Positions 1-9,000 of a stretch of 64,000 nt of DNA are shown here, in pieces. The stretch is from assembly GCF_000526515.1 (NCBI RefSeq), contig NZ_JAGF01000001.1, forward strand, positions 2,046,001-2,110,000, given 5' to 3'. How positions within the stretch are numbered: the stretch's first letter is position 1; each line of letters starts with the position of its first letter. Made by a program: the position numbers and the translations under genes. This stretch comes from Cellulomonas sp. KRMCY2. GTDB taxonomy: Bacteria > Actinomycetota > Actinomycetes > Actinomycetales > Cellulomonadaceae. Below the pieces are notes generated by a model that saw nothing but the letters and a program-made list of their open reading frames with translations, made no database searches and had not been told where the DNA came from.

Positions 1-393
1 CGGATGGACGTCCGCGCGCAGACACCAGCGGGTACCGCCGAGGCGTCGACGGGTCGTCAGGTGTTCCAGAGCGCGAGCGAGCCCGATCGCGTGGACTCGC
101 TCGTCCTGGTCGCGGACTCGAACACGACGTACCGCGCATCGTGGTCACCCGGGTACGACGGCGGGACCGCCATCACCGGGTACGAGGTCAGGTACCACGT
201 CAACGGCGAGTGGACCACGACGAAGGTGGTCACGAGCCCGAACGACACCTACGTGCACCCCGACACGGTCGCGCCCGGGCTCGTGACCGTCGAGGTCCGT
301 GCCGTGAACGTCATCGGCGTGAGCAACGAGCGGACCGCGGACACGCCCGCCCCCGACCCACCGCCGGTCCCGACCCCGACCCCGACCCCGTGA
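1..393 (+). CDS. C-terminal end of a fibronectin type III surface protein (5' truncated by window)
   Basis: The frame is open from the first base, so only the last 130 residues of a longer protein are visible. The segment ends in a fibronectin type III fold: a YRASWSP strand, then GGTAITGYEVRY, then a closing VEVRAVNVIG strand, which is the usual Fn3 pattern. It finishes with a short Pro-Thr tail. Fn3 or Ig-like surface proteins commonly sit upstream of the MoxR/DUF58/transglutaminase trio in actinobacterial T7SS loci. That context suggests an envelope-anchored or secreted adhesin-like protein belonging to the same operon. The N-terminus, any signal peptide and the total length are outside the window. 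Confidence 0.75.
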   Translation, partial: RMDVRAQTPAGTAEASTGRQVFQSASEPDRVDSLVLVADSNTTYRASWSPGYDGGTAITGYEVRYHVNGEWTTTKVVTSPNDTYVHPDTVAPGLVTVEVRAVNVIGVSNERTADTPAPDPPPVPTPTPTP

Positions 394-455
394 GGGTTGT
401 GGCCGAGACCCGGCCCCGCCGACCCGCCATGCCCAGCACCCGCAGCACCCACCAC

Positions 456-487
456 AGGAGACAGCAGTGACCAGGAGACAGCAGTGA
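456..487 (+). promoter_or_regulatory. Duplicated Shine-Dalgarno/start region with a six-codon upstream frame
   Basis: A 15-base segment (AGGAGACAGCAGTGA) occurs at 456-470 and again at 473-487. Each copy supplies a ribosome-binding site and a GTG. The first GTG (467) opens a frame of six codons whose TGA overlaps the GTG start of the MoxR gene in a GTGA arrangement. Its codons 3 and 4 are AGG and AGA, which are rare in such GC-rich genomes. It may permit translational coupling or simply be a small tandem duplication. Confidence 0.5.
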
Positions 488-1449
488 CGATGACCCCCGA
501 GCAGAGCGCCTGGTTCGCCGAGACCTTCGACGCGCTCGTCGCCAACGTGGGCGAGGCTCTGCTCGGCAAGGACCACGTCGTGCGCCTGGCCCTGACCTGC
601 ATGCTGGCCGAAGGCCACCTGCTGCTCGAGGACGCCCCCGGCACCGGCAAGACGTCCCTGGCCAAGGCGATCGCCGCCACCGTGCAGGGCACGCACAGCC
701 GCATCCAGTTCACCCCCGACCTGCTGCCGTCCGACGTGACCGGCGTGACGATCTACGACCAGAACACGCGGCAGTTCTCCTTCCACCAGGGCCCTGTGTT
801 CGCCTCGGTCGTGCTCGCGGACGAGATCAACCGGGCCTCGCCGAAGACGCAGTCGGCCCTCCTGGAGGTCATGGAGGAGTCGCGGGTCACCGTCGACAAG
901 GTCTCGCACTCGGTCGGCCGGCCGTTCATGGTGATCGCGACCCAGAACCCGATCGAGCAGGCGGGCACCTACCGCCTGCCCGAGGCGCAGCTCGACCGGT
1001 TCCTGATCAAGACGTCGCTCGGCTACCCCGACCACGACTCGATGATCGAGATCCTCTCCGGCTCGGCCGAGCGTGACCGCACGGCCCACCTGACCCCGAA
1101 GATCACCACCAACGCCGTCGCCGAGATGGCCGAGCTCGCCTCGACGGTGCACGCCGACGCCGCAGTCCTCGACTACGTCGCCCGGCTCGTCGAGTCGACC
1201 CGCACCGACGCGCAGACCGCCCTGGGCGCGAGCGTGCGTGGCGGGTTGGCCCTGGTGCGCTGCGGCAAGGTCTGGGCGGCGTCGCAGGGCCGCACCTACG
1301 TCATCCCGGACGACATCAAGCTCCTGGTCGAGCCGGTGCTCGCGCACCGGATCATCCTCGACACCGAGGCGGAGTTCGCCGGGGTCACCGCCCGGCAGGT
1401 CGTCGGCCGCATCCTCGCCGACACGCAGCCGCCGGCAGCGCGGATCTGA
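484..1449 (+). CDS. MoxR-family AAA+ ATPase
   Basis: This 321-residue protein is a MoxR-type AAA+ ATPase, a family thought to act as chaperones that mature or assemble other proteins. The Walker A motif (APGTGKTS) lies near residues 50-57, Walker B is VVLADEINRASPKTQ, and sensor 1 is IATQNPIEQAGTY, all intact. The GTG start at 484 was chosen because an AGGAGA Shine-Dalgarno sits 6 bases upstream; an in-frame ATG lies at 490. The next gene (DUF58) begins one base after the stop. MoxR plus DUF58 plus a transglutaminase-like membrane protein is a recurrent trio, and here it belongs to the T7SS locus. Its client protein is unknown. Confidence 0.93.
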   Translation: MTMTPEQSAWFAETFDALVANVGEALLGKDHVVRLALTCMLAEGHLLLEDAPGTGKTSLAKAIAATVQGTHSRIQFTPDLLPSDVTGVTIYDQNTRQFSFHQGPVFASVVLADEINRASPKTQSALLEVMEESRVTVDKVSHSVGRPFMVIATQNPIEQAGTYRLPEAQLDRFLIKTSLGYPDHDSMIEILSGSAERDRTAHLTPKITTNAVAEMAELASTVHADAAVLDYVARLVESTRTDAQTALGASVRGGLALVRCGKVWAASQGRTYVIPDDIKLLVEPVLAHRIILDTEAEFAGVTARQVVGRILADTQPPAARI

Positions 1450-1450
1450 C

Positions 1451-2644
1451 GTGCCCGCAGCGCTCCGTCGGGTCGGCCGCGCAGTGGGCCGGTTCCTCCA
1501 TCCGGTCTCCGGCCTGGGCTGGGCCGTGCTCGCTGCCGCCGCCGTGCTCGGTGTCGGCGGCTGGTGGCTGGGCTGGGTCGAGCTGACGGTCGTCGCGTCC
1601 GGCCTGGCTGTCGCCGTGCTCGTCGCTCTCGCCCTGACGATCGGTCGCTCGACCTACGAGGTCGACCTGGACCTGTCGGACCACCGGGTGACTGTCGGCC
1701 AGCGCGCCGTCGGGCGGCTCGAGGTGCGCAACACGTCGCGCCGACGGCTGCTGCCCGCGCAGATCGAGCTGCCGGTCGGCCGCGGCTCGGCGGACTTCCA
1801 CCTGCCGTCGCTCGGGCCGGGGGCGTCGCACGACGACGTCTTCGCCATCCCGACGACCCGGCGCGCCGTCGTCGTCGTCGGCCCCGTGCTCTCGGTGCGC
1901 GGGGACCCGCTGGGCCTGCTGCGCCGCCGGGTCCGGTGGACCGACCCGGTCGACCTGTACGTGCACCCCGAGCTGGTCTCCCTCGCCGGTGCCGCGTCGG
2001 GCGTGCTGCGCGACCTCGAAGGTCAGGCCACCCGGGTGATCTCGGACTCCGACATGTCCTTCCACGCGCTGCGCGACTACGTCGCAGGTGACGACCGCCG
2101 GCACATCCACTGGAAGACGACAGCACGCATCGGCGCGCTCATGGTCCGTCAGTTCGAGGACACCCGGCGCACGCACACGGCCATCGCGCTGTCCACGTCG
2201 ACCGACGACTACGCGAGCGCGGACGAGTTCGAGGTCGCCGTGGCCGCGGCGGCGTCGATCGGTGTCCAGGCTCTGCGGGACGAGCGCGAGCTGACCGTGC
2301 TGGCCGGAGCGGGACCGTTGCGGGTCGACACACCGGCCCGGCTCCTCGACGACTTCTCGACGCTCGAGGCCGGACCCGATGCGCGGGGCAGCGACCAGCT
2401 GGCCTCGTGGGTGGCCAGGCAGGCCGCCGACGCGTCCGTCGCGATCCTGGTCACCGGCTCGGTGCCGACCCGCGGCGAGCTGCGCTCCGGCGCGGTGCGC
2501 ATCCCGGCCGGCGTACGCACCCTGATCCTGACCTGTCGGGTCGGCGCGGCGGTCGAGGTCGCCTCACACGGTTCGCTGTCGGTCGCGCAGGTCGGGTCGC
2601 TCGACGACCTGCCGCGCGTCCTGCGCCGGGTCGTGGGCTCGTGA
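1451..2644 (+). CDS. DUF58 domain membrane protein
   Basis: This 397-residue protein starts at a GTG one base after the MoxR stop. Two hydrophobic helices (about residues 18-62) anchor it in the membrane. The cytoplasmic remainder has the DUF58 signature, FHALRDYVAGDDRRHIHWK, a distant vWA-like fold. DUF58 proteins are almost always encoded with MoxR ATPases and are presumed partners or clients. The gene overlaps the following transglutaminase-like gene by GTGA, so the three are co-translated. The biochemical function of the family is not established; here the context links it to the cell envelope and T7SS. Confidence 0.9.
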   Translation: MPAALRRVGRAVGRFLHPVSGLGWAVLAAAAVLGVGGWWLGWVELTVVASGLAVAVLVALALTIGRSTYEVDLDLSDHRVTVGQRAVGRLEVRNTSRRRLLPAQIELPVGRGSADFHLPSLGPGASHDDVFAIPTTRRAVVVVGPVLSVRGDPLGLLRRRVRWTDPVDLYVHPELVSLAGAASGVLRDLEGQATRVISDSDMSFHALRDYVAGDDRRHIHWKTTARIGALMVRQFEDTRRTHTAIALSTSTDDYASADEFEVAVAAAASIGVQALRDERELTVLAGAGPLRVDTPARLLDDFSTLEAGPDARGSDQLASWVARQAADASVAILVTGSVPTRGELRSGAVRIPAGVRTLILTCRVGAAVEVASHGSLSVAQVGSLDDLPRVLRRVVGS

Positions 2645-5043
2645 GCGGGACGTCTGCGCCGCAGCCGCAGCCGCAGCCGCAGCCGCGACTGCGACCGGTC
2701 CGTCACGCCGGTGACCGTGCGGCCGTCGACGTCGTCGTCCTGGTGGTGGCCCTCGGCCTCGCCCTGCTGCCCCTGCTGCCGGTGTACGGGATCCGGCCTG
2801 TGCTGCCGCCCGTCGTCGGTGGTCTCGTGATCGGCGCGGCGGTCGCGATCGTCGCCGCCCGGCGCCGCTGGGGTGGCCTGGTCGCGACGGCCCTCGCCGT
2901 CGTGGCCTACCTGGTCGCCGGTGCGGCGCTCGCGGTCCCCACCACGACGGTCCTCGGTGTCGTGCCGACCGGACGGTCGCTGACCCTGCTGCTGACCGGC
3001 GCGGTCACCGTCTGGAAGCAGGTCCTGACTCTCGACCCCGCGCTCGGCGGCAGCGGGAACCTGCTGGTCGCGCCGTACCTGCTCGCACTGGCCGGCGCCG
3101 CCGTCTCGGTGAGCATCGCCCTGCGCGCATCGCCCCGGGCGGACGGAGCCTGGGCGGGACTGGTCGCACCGATGGTCCTGGGGCTGTCGGTCCTGCTCGG
3201 CACGAAGGAGAGCGTCCAGCCCGTCGCGGCCGGGGTCCTGCTGGCCCTGCTGCTGGCTACCTGGGTGGCGTGGCGGCGCGGCAGCCTCGCGCCCCGCCGG
3301 GTGGTGTCCCTGCTGGTCATGGGGTCCGTCGTCGCCGCGAGCGGTGCGCTGGTCGGACCGATGGTGGCCCAGGACCGCCCGCGCTTCGTCCTGCGCGACG
3401 AGCTCGTGCCCCCGTTCGACCCGCGTGACCAGGCCAGCCCGCTGTCCGCCTTCCGCAAGTTCATCAAGGACTGGAAGGACACCGACCTGCTCACCGTCAG
3501 TGGGCTCCCGGACGGTGCGGCGGTGCGGCTCGCGACGATGGACGCGTTCGACGGCGTCGTGTGGAACGTGGCCGGCGCGGAGGCTGCTGAGGGCTCGGGT
3601 CGCTTCCGGCGGGTGGGCGACGCGATCGACACCTCGGTCCGCGGCCAGCAGGTGACCGTCGAGCTCGAGGTCCACGAGCTGCCCTTCGTCTGGCTGCCGA
3701 CCGTCGGGTACGCCGAGCGGATCGACTTCCAGGGCCCGGACGCACTCGACCTGGCCGGCGAGCTGCGCTACAACGACGCCACCGGCACCGCTGTCCTCAC
3801 CGGCGGTGTGCCGGCCGGGACCCGGTGGACGACCGACGTCGTGCTGCCCGCGCTGCCGTCCGATGCGGAGATCGGCACCGCAGCCGCGGGGTCGGTCCGC
3901 CTGCCCGAGCCGCAGGGTGTGCCCGACGCCGTGCCGCTGTTCGCCGGTGAGCTCGCCGGCACGGCAAGCTCACCGTTGCTGATCGCCCGCAGCCTGGAGT
4001 CCGGCCTGGCCGAGCGCGGCTGGTTCAGCCACGGGCTGGTCGAGTCCGGCGACTACCCGTCGCTGTCCGGCCACGGGGCGGACCGGCTCACGACCCTGCT
4101 GACCGGTGACCTGATGGTCGGCGACGGCGAGCAGTACGCCTCGGCGATGGCCCTGCTCGCCCGCGAGATGGGCCTGCCGGCCCGGGTCGTGCTCGGCTTC
4201 GTCCCGACCGAGGAGCAGCAGGGTGCCGATGCGATCACCCTGCGCGGTGCGGACATCACCGCCTGGGTGGAGATCAACTTCGCGGGCAACGGCTGGGTCC
4301 CGTTCTACCCGACGCCGGACGAGACCAAGACCCCACGTGAGGACACCCCCGAGGAGCAGTCCGAGCCGCAGCCGCAGGTGATGCAGCCGCCGCCGCCGCC
4401 GCAGGAGCCGGTCACCGCGCCGGACGACGACACCGAGCAGCCGCGCACCGAGGACCAGCCCGAACCCGAGCCGGTCGACGACGGTCTGCGGCAGGTCCTG
4501 CTGGTGGCGGCCGCCGTCGGCATCCCGCTCGTCGTGGTCCTGGGCCCGCTGCTGCTCATCGCGGCAGCCAAGCGACGACGCCGTCGGCGCCGGCGCACCA
4601 CAGGGGACGGGGTGACCCGGGTCGTGGGCGGCTGGGACGAGGTCCTCGACCACGCGCGCGACCTCCGCCAGGCCGCACCCGCGCGCGCGACCCGGCGGGA
4701 GATCGCCGTCGGCCTGACGACCGCCTTCGCGCACGCGGCGTCCCACCGCGACGCACAGGACGCCCGGCGCCGTGCGGCGATGGTCGGCGGACCCATGGCC
4801 GGGCTCGCCGCGGGGGCCGACGCGATCGTCTTCGGCCGGGGCCACCCGACGACCCAGCAGGTCGAGGCCTACTGGGCGCAGGTCGACAGCACAGTGTCCG
4901 CGATGCGGTCCGTGATGCCCCGCCGGCACCGCTGGCGGGCCCGGTGGTCGACGGCGTCGCTGCGCGCCCGCCGGCGGTCCCGGGGCGCGGCGCGGGCCCG
5001 CACGAGCCGACGTCAGGGTGGTCCCGGTATCCACCGGGCCTGA
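2641..5043 (+). CDS. TgpA-like multi-pass membrane protein with a degenerate transglutaminase core
   Basis: This 800-residue protein begins at a GTG that overlaps the DUF58 stop. The order is a Pro-Gln N-terminus, about six membrane helices, a long extracytoplasmic region with a transglutaminase-like core around residues 485-565, a Pro/Glu-rich stretch, another membrane helix and a basic C-terminal domain. In active relatives the core reads GDCEQ and then DAHAW. Here the positions are Gly (about residue 496) and Thr (about residue 540), so the catalytic Cys and His are both missing, while the Asp of PTPD (about residue 560) remains. It is therefore probably a non-catalytic binding or scaffold protein. 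It is the third member of the MoxR/DUF58 trio. Confidence 0.85.
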   Translation: MSGTSAPQPQPQPQPRLRPVRHAGDRAAVDVVVLVVALGLALLPLLPVYGIRPVLPPVVGGLVIGAAVAIVAARRRWGGLVATALAVVAYLVAGAALAVPTTTVLGVVPTGRSLTLLLTGAVTVWKQVLTLDPALGGSGNLLVAPYLLALAGAAVSVSIALRASPRADGAWAGLVAPMVLGLSVLLGTKESVQPVAAGVLLALLLATWVAWRRGSLAPRRVVSLLVMGSVVAASGALVGPMVAQDRPRFVLRDELVPPFDPRDQASPLSAFRKFIKDWKDTDLLTVSGLPDGAAVRLATMDAFDGVVWNVAGAEAAEGSGRFRRVGDAIDTSVRGQQVTVELEVHELPFVWLPTVGYAERIDFQGPDALDLAGELRYNDATGTAVLTGGVPAGTRWTTDVVLPALPSDAEIGTAAAGSVRLPEPQGVPDAVPLFAGELAGTASSPLLIARSLESGLAERGWFSHGLVESGDYPSLSGHGADRLTTLLTGDLMVGDGEQYASAMALLAREMGLPARVVLGFVPTEEQQGADAITLRGADITAWVEINFAGNGWVPFYPTPDETKTPREDTPEEQSEPQPQVMQPPPPPQEPVTAPDDDTEQPRTEDQPEPEPVDDGLRQVLLVAAAVGIPLVVVLGPLLLIAAAKRRRRRRRRTTGDGVTRVVGGWDEVLDHARDLRQAAPARATRREIAVGLTTAFAHAASHRDAQDARRRAAMVGGPMAGLAAGADAIVFGRGHPTTQQVEAYWAQVDSTVSAMRSVMPRRHRWRARWSTASLRARRRSRGAARARTSRRQGGPGIHRA

Positions 5044-5189
5044 GCGGGTCCCGCCGGGCGGGTCGCCGGACGGACCGCACCGGACCTCGACTGGCGGAGG
5101 AGTGAACCCTGCGTGGCGGACGGGTGGACCTCGCCGGGTCGGTCAAGTCCTGGCGCGGGCCGGCGCGCGCCGGGGTTACCGTGGCGGAC

Positions 5190-6002
5190 ATGCCCCCGAA
5201 GGACCTTGCTGCGCGCGCGCCGGCGCTGCGGGGCGCGGCGGGCCAGGACCTCGCGCGTCGGGTCGGCGCAGGACGTCGGGCACCCGGCGGCCGGACGGCG
5301 GGTCGGGGCCATGGGTCCGACCGTCCCGGCGGCCACCGAGCGTCGACCGGTGCGCCGACCGCGCACGGACGTCGCGCCGGCGGCGTCCGTGGGTCTGCTG
5401 CGGCGGCCGCGCGGACGGCGGGCCGGGCGACGTCCTGGTGGCGTCGGCTCTCCCTGCCTGCAGCGACTGTCGTGATGGCTGCCGTGGCGGCGTTGGCACT
5501 CACGGCGGGGATCGGCGCGTCGGCCCTCGTCGCCGCCCCGGCGGCCGGCCCGCGAGCCGGTGCCGGCGATCCTCTGCCGGGTTCCACGGCGCTCGGTCCG
5601 GTGAGCATCGTGCTGCCACGTGAGCTCGGGCCGTGGACGGTGGTGCCGGAGGACACCTTCGCCGAGATCCGCGGGCAGGCGTCGACGTCGGGCTTCACGA
5701 TCGACGCCGTGTGGGGTGCTGTCGCCCCCGGTGACCTGATCGTCACGGTCATGAGGTCGCAGGCCCACTACGGGGTCGAGTCGCTGACCGGTCCCTTCGA
5801 CGACAACGCCGTCGACCTGCCCTGGAATGGCAGCGCCCCGCACGTCGCCGGGAGTGCCGACACCGACGGCCTGCGTGAGCTGTTGCTCGCCGTGGAGCTC
5901 GAGGACGGCGGTCTTGCGGTGCTGTCGATCTCCGGTCCGGTCGCGTCGTTCGCCGGCGGCGAGCTGGAGGAGGCCTTCCGCTCGGTGCGCCTGGTGGACT
6001 GA
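5190..6002 (+). CDS. Hypothetical single-pass membrane or secreted protein of the T7SS locus
   Basis: I do not recognise the family. The 270-residue version starts at the ATG at 5190, with alternatives at GTG 5181 or GTG 5124; none has a strong ribosome-binding site. The N-terminal 80 residues are Arg/Gly/Ala-rich and look disordered. One hydrophobic helix follows (VMAAVAALALTAGIGASALV), and then an extracytoplasmic domain of about 150 residues ending in EEAFRSVRLVD. It lies between the transglutaminase-like gene and eccC, converging on eccC with a 39-base gap. Location suggests a role near the ESX machinery; function is unknown. Confidence 0.7.
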   Translation: MPPKDLAARAPALRGAAGQDLARRVGAGRRAPGGRTAGRGHGSDRPGGHRASTGAPTAHGRRAGGVRGSAAAAARTAGRATSWWRRLSLPAATVVMAAVAALALTAGIGASALVAAPAAGPRAGAGDPLPGSTALGPVSIVLPRELGPWTVVPEDTFAEIRGQASTSGFTIDAVWGAVAPGDLIVTVMRSQAHYGVESLTGPFDDNAVDLPWNGSAPHVAGSADTDGLRELLLAVELEDGGLAVLSISGPVASFAGGELEEAFRSVRLVD

Positions 6003-6041
6003 CGCTCGGCGGGTCCAGGGCGAGCTGGACACCCGGCAGCC

Positions 6042-9000
6042 CTACTGCGTCGGCGGGTCCAGGGCGAGCTGGACCACCCGGCGGCCGTGGTCGCGGGTCA
6101 CCAGCTGACCACGCCCCGGGACGCCGGGGACCGGCTTCGCACCGCCGATGAGCGCTCCCTCGTCCGGGCTGCCGGCGAGCACGATGCCCGGGGCGGCCAG
6201 GTCCTTGAGGGCCTGCAGGACGGGCTCGTACATCGCCCGGCCGGCACCACCGGTACGACGGGCCAGCACCAGGTGCAGGCCGACGTCGCCCGCCTGGGCC
6301 AGCAGCGGGACGAGCGGGGCGACCGGGTTGCCGGTCGACGTCGAGACCAGGTCGTAGTCGTCGACCAGCACGAACACCTCGGCACCGGACCACCACGACC
6401 GGGAACGCAGCTGGTCCGGGGTCACGTCCGGCCCGGGCAGACGGCCGCGCAGGTACTCGGCGATGCCGGCGATCTCGTCGGCGGCCTGGTCCTGGGTGGT
6501 CAGGTAGCCGGCCAGGTACTCCGGCGGGATCTCGCCGAGCAGCGACCGGCGGAGGTCGATCGCGAAGATCTGCGCCTGCGCCGGCGTGTAGAGCCGCTGG
6601 ATCTCGCGGGCCACCCCGCGCAGCAGCGCCGACTTGCCTGAGCCGCCGTCGCCGAAGGCGTACAGGTGCGACTCCTCGGCCGGCTCGATGCCCACCGGCC
6701 GCAGGGCCGACTCGTCGATGCCCAGCAGGATGCGCCGGGTGTCCCCGGGTGCCATCGCGCGCACCTGGTCGAGGCTGATGTGCTCGGGCAGCAGGCGCAG
6801 CTTCGGGCCGGCGGGTCCGTGCCACGCGGCGTTGACGGTCTCGACGAGGTGGTCGACGCCGGTGCCGAGCGAGGCGGCGTCCCCCGAGCCGTCGACCCGT
6901 GGCAGGGCCGTCAGGACGTGGTGCTTGCTGATCGCCAGGCCACGACCTGGGCGGTCCTTCGGCACGTTGACGGCGACCTTGCGGTCGATCTCGGAGTCCA
7001 TCGGGTCGCCGAGGCGGAGCTCGAGCTTGGTGCCGAAGACGTCCTTGACCTGGGTGCGGAAGTCCATCCACCGGCTGGCCGTCGCGATCAGGTGCAGGCC
7101 GAACGTCAGGCCGCGCCCGGCGAGGGTCTGGATCTCACCCTCGAGCTCGTCGAACTCCGCCCGCAGGGTGCTCCAGCCGTCGACGACCAGGAAGATGTCG
7201 CCGTACCCGTCGTCGGCCCGGCCCTGGGCCCGACGCTGGCGGTAGGTCTCGATGGAGTCGATGCCGTTGGTGCGGAAGTACAGCTCGCGCGCGTCGACGA
7301 TGCCGTCGATCTCGGCGACGACCCGGCGCACGACGTCGGGCTCAGCGCGGCTCGCGACGCCGGCGACGTGCGCCAGACGGGTCAGCGGGCTGAACGTGCC
7401 GCCGCCGAAGTCCAGGACGTAGAACTGGACCTCGAGCGGCGTGCGGGTCAGGGCGAGGCCGGCCAGCACGGCGCGCGCCGCCGTGCTCTTGCCGGAGCGC
7501 GGGCCGCCGACGATCGCCATGTGCCCGGCCGCCCCACCCAGGGCGAGCGTGAGGGTCTCGCGGCGCTGCTCGAGCGGGCGGTCGACGATGCCGAGCGGGA
7601 TGACCAGGTCGCCGGCGCCGCGCCAGGCGTGCGAGACCAGCCCGAGCTGCGGGTCCGGTGCGAGGTCCGGCATGAGCTGGTCGACGCTGTTCGGCACGAC
7701 GAGCGGCTCGAGCCACACCTTGTGCGCGGGCGGGCCCTGGCCCTTCATCCGTCGCACGGCGATGTCGAACGTGGCGCCCTCGTCGACCTCGTCGAGCACG
7801 GCGGTGGGCAACGCGGGCACGTCGTCGTCGACGGGTGCGCCGAGCACCGGCGCCGCGGTGAACAGCTCGATCCGCGCCGAGCCGGCCTGCCCGGGCCCGG
7901 CCGCCCGGGCCCGGCGGGCCGGCGGTGGGCCGGACACGTACGAGGCGCGGAACTGGATCATCGTCGTCGTGTCGGGCTTGAGGTAGCCCATGCCCGGGAT
8001 CGGCGGCAGCGTGTACGCGTCCGGGACGCCGAGGACTGTCCGCGACTCGGCGGCGGAGAAGGTCCGCAGGCCGATCCGGTAGGACAGGTGCGACTCGAGC
8101 CCGCGCAGCCGGCCCTCCTCGAGGCGCTGCGAGGACAGCAGCAGGTGCATCTGCAGCGAGCGGCCCAGCCGGCCGATCGCCACGAACAGGTCGACGAACT
8201 CGGGTTTGGCGGAGAGCAGCTCGGAGAACTCGTCGGCGACGATCAGCAGGGCCGGCAGCGGCTCGAGGTCGGTGCGTCCGCCGGTGCGTGCCTTCTCGTA
8301 GTCGGTCACGTTGGCGAAGTTGCCCGCGGCACGCAGCAGCTCCTGGCGGCGGGTCATCTCGCCCTGCAGGGCGTCCTGCATGCGGTCGACGAGCGTGAGC
8401 TCCTCGCCGAGGTTGGTGATGATCGCCGAGACGTGCGGCATGTCGGCCATGCCCGCGAACGTGGCACCACCCTTGAAGTCGATCAGCACGAAGTTGAGCT
8501 GTTCGGACGAGTGCGTCATGGCCAGGGCCAGCACCATGGTGCGCAGCACCTCGGACTTGCCCGAGCCCGTCGCGCCGATGATCAGGCCGTGCGGACCCAT
8601 GCCCTGCTGGGCGGACTCCTTGATGTCCAGGGCGATCGGCTGGCCCTGGGTCGTCAGGCCGATCGGCACCCGCAGCCGGTCGCGTTGCAGGCGGGGTCGC
8701 CAGGCCACGGCCGGGTCGAAGTCGCGGACGTCGCCGAGGCCCAGCAGGTCGACCAGCTCGGCGGAGGCGGTGGGGGAGTCGGCGTGGCTCGGGCCGGACT
8801 CCAGGTACAGGGGGGTCAGGCGGCGGGCGGCGGCCTCGGCGTCCGGCACGGACATCTGGTCGGCGATCACGTGCTGCGGGGGCCAGCCCAGGTGCAGCAC
8901 GTCGACCGGGGTCCGGCCACGGTCCGTGCCGGAGGTGAGCCGGGCGCCGAGGGTCAGGCGCAGCGTCCGCGGGTCGCTCAGCTCGTCCCAGCGCTCGGGC

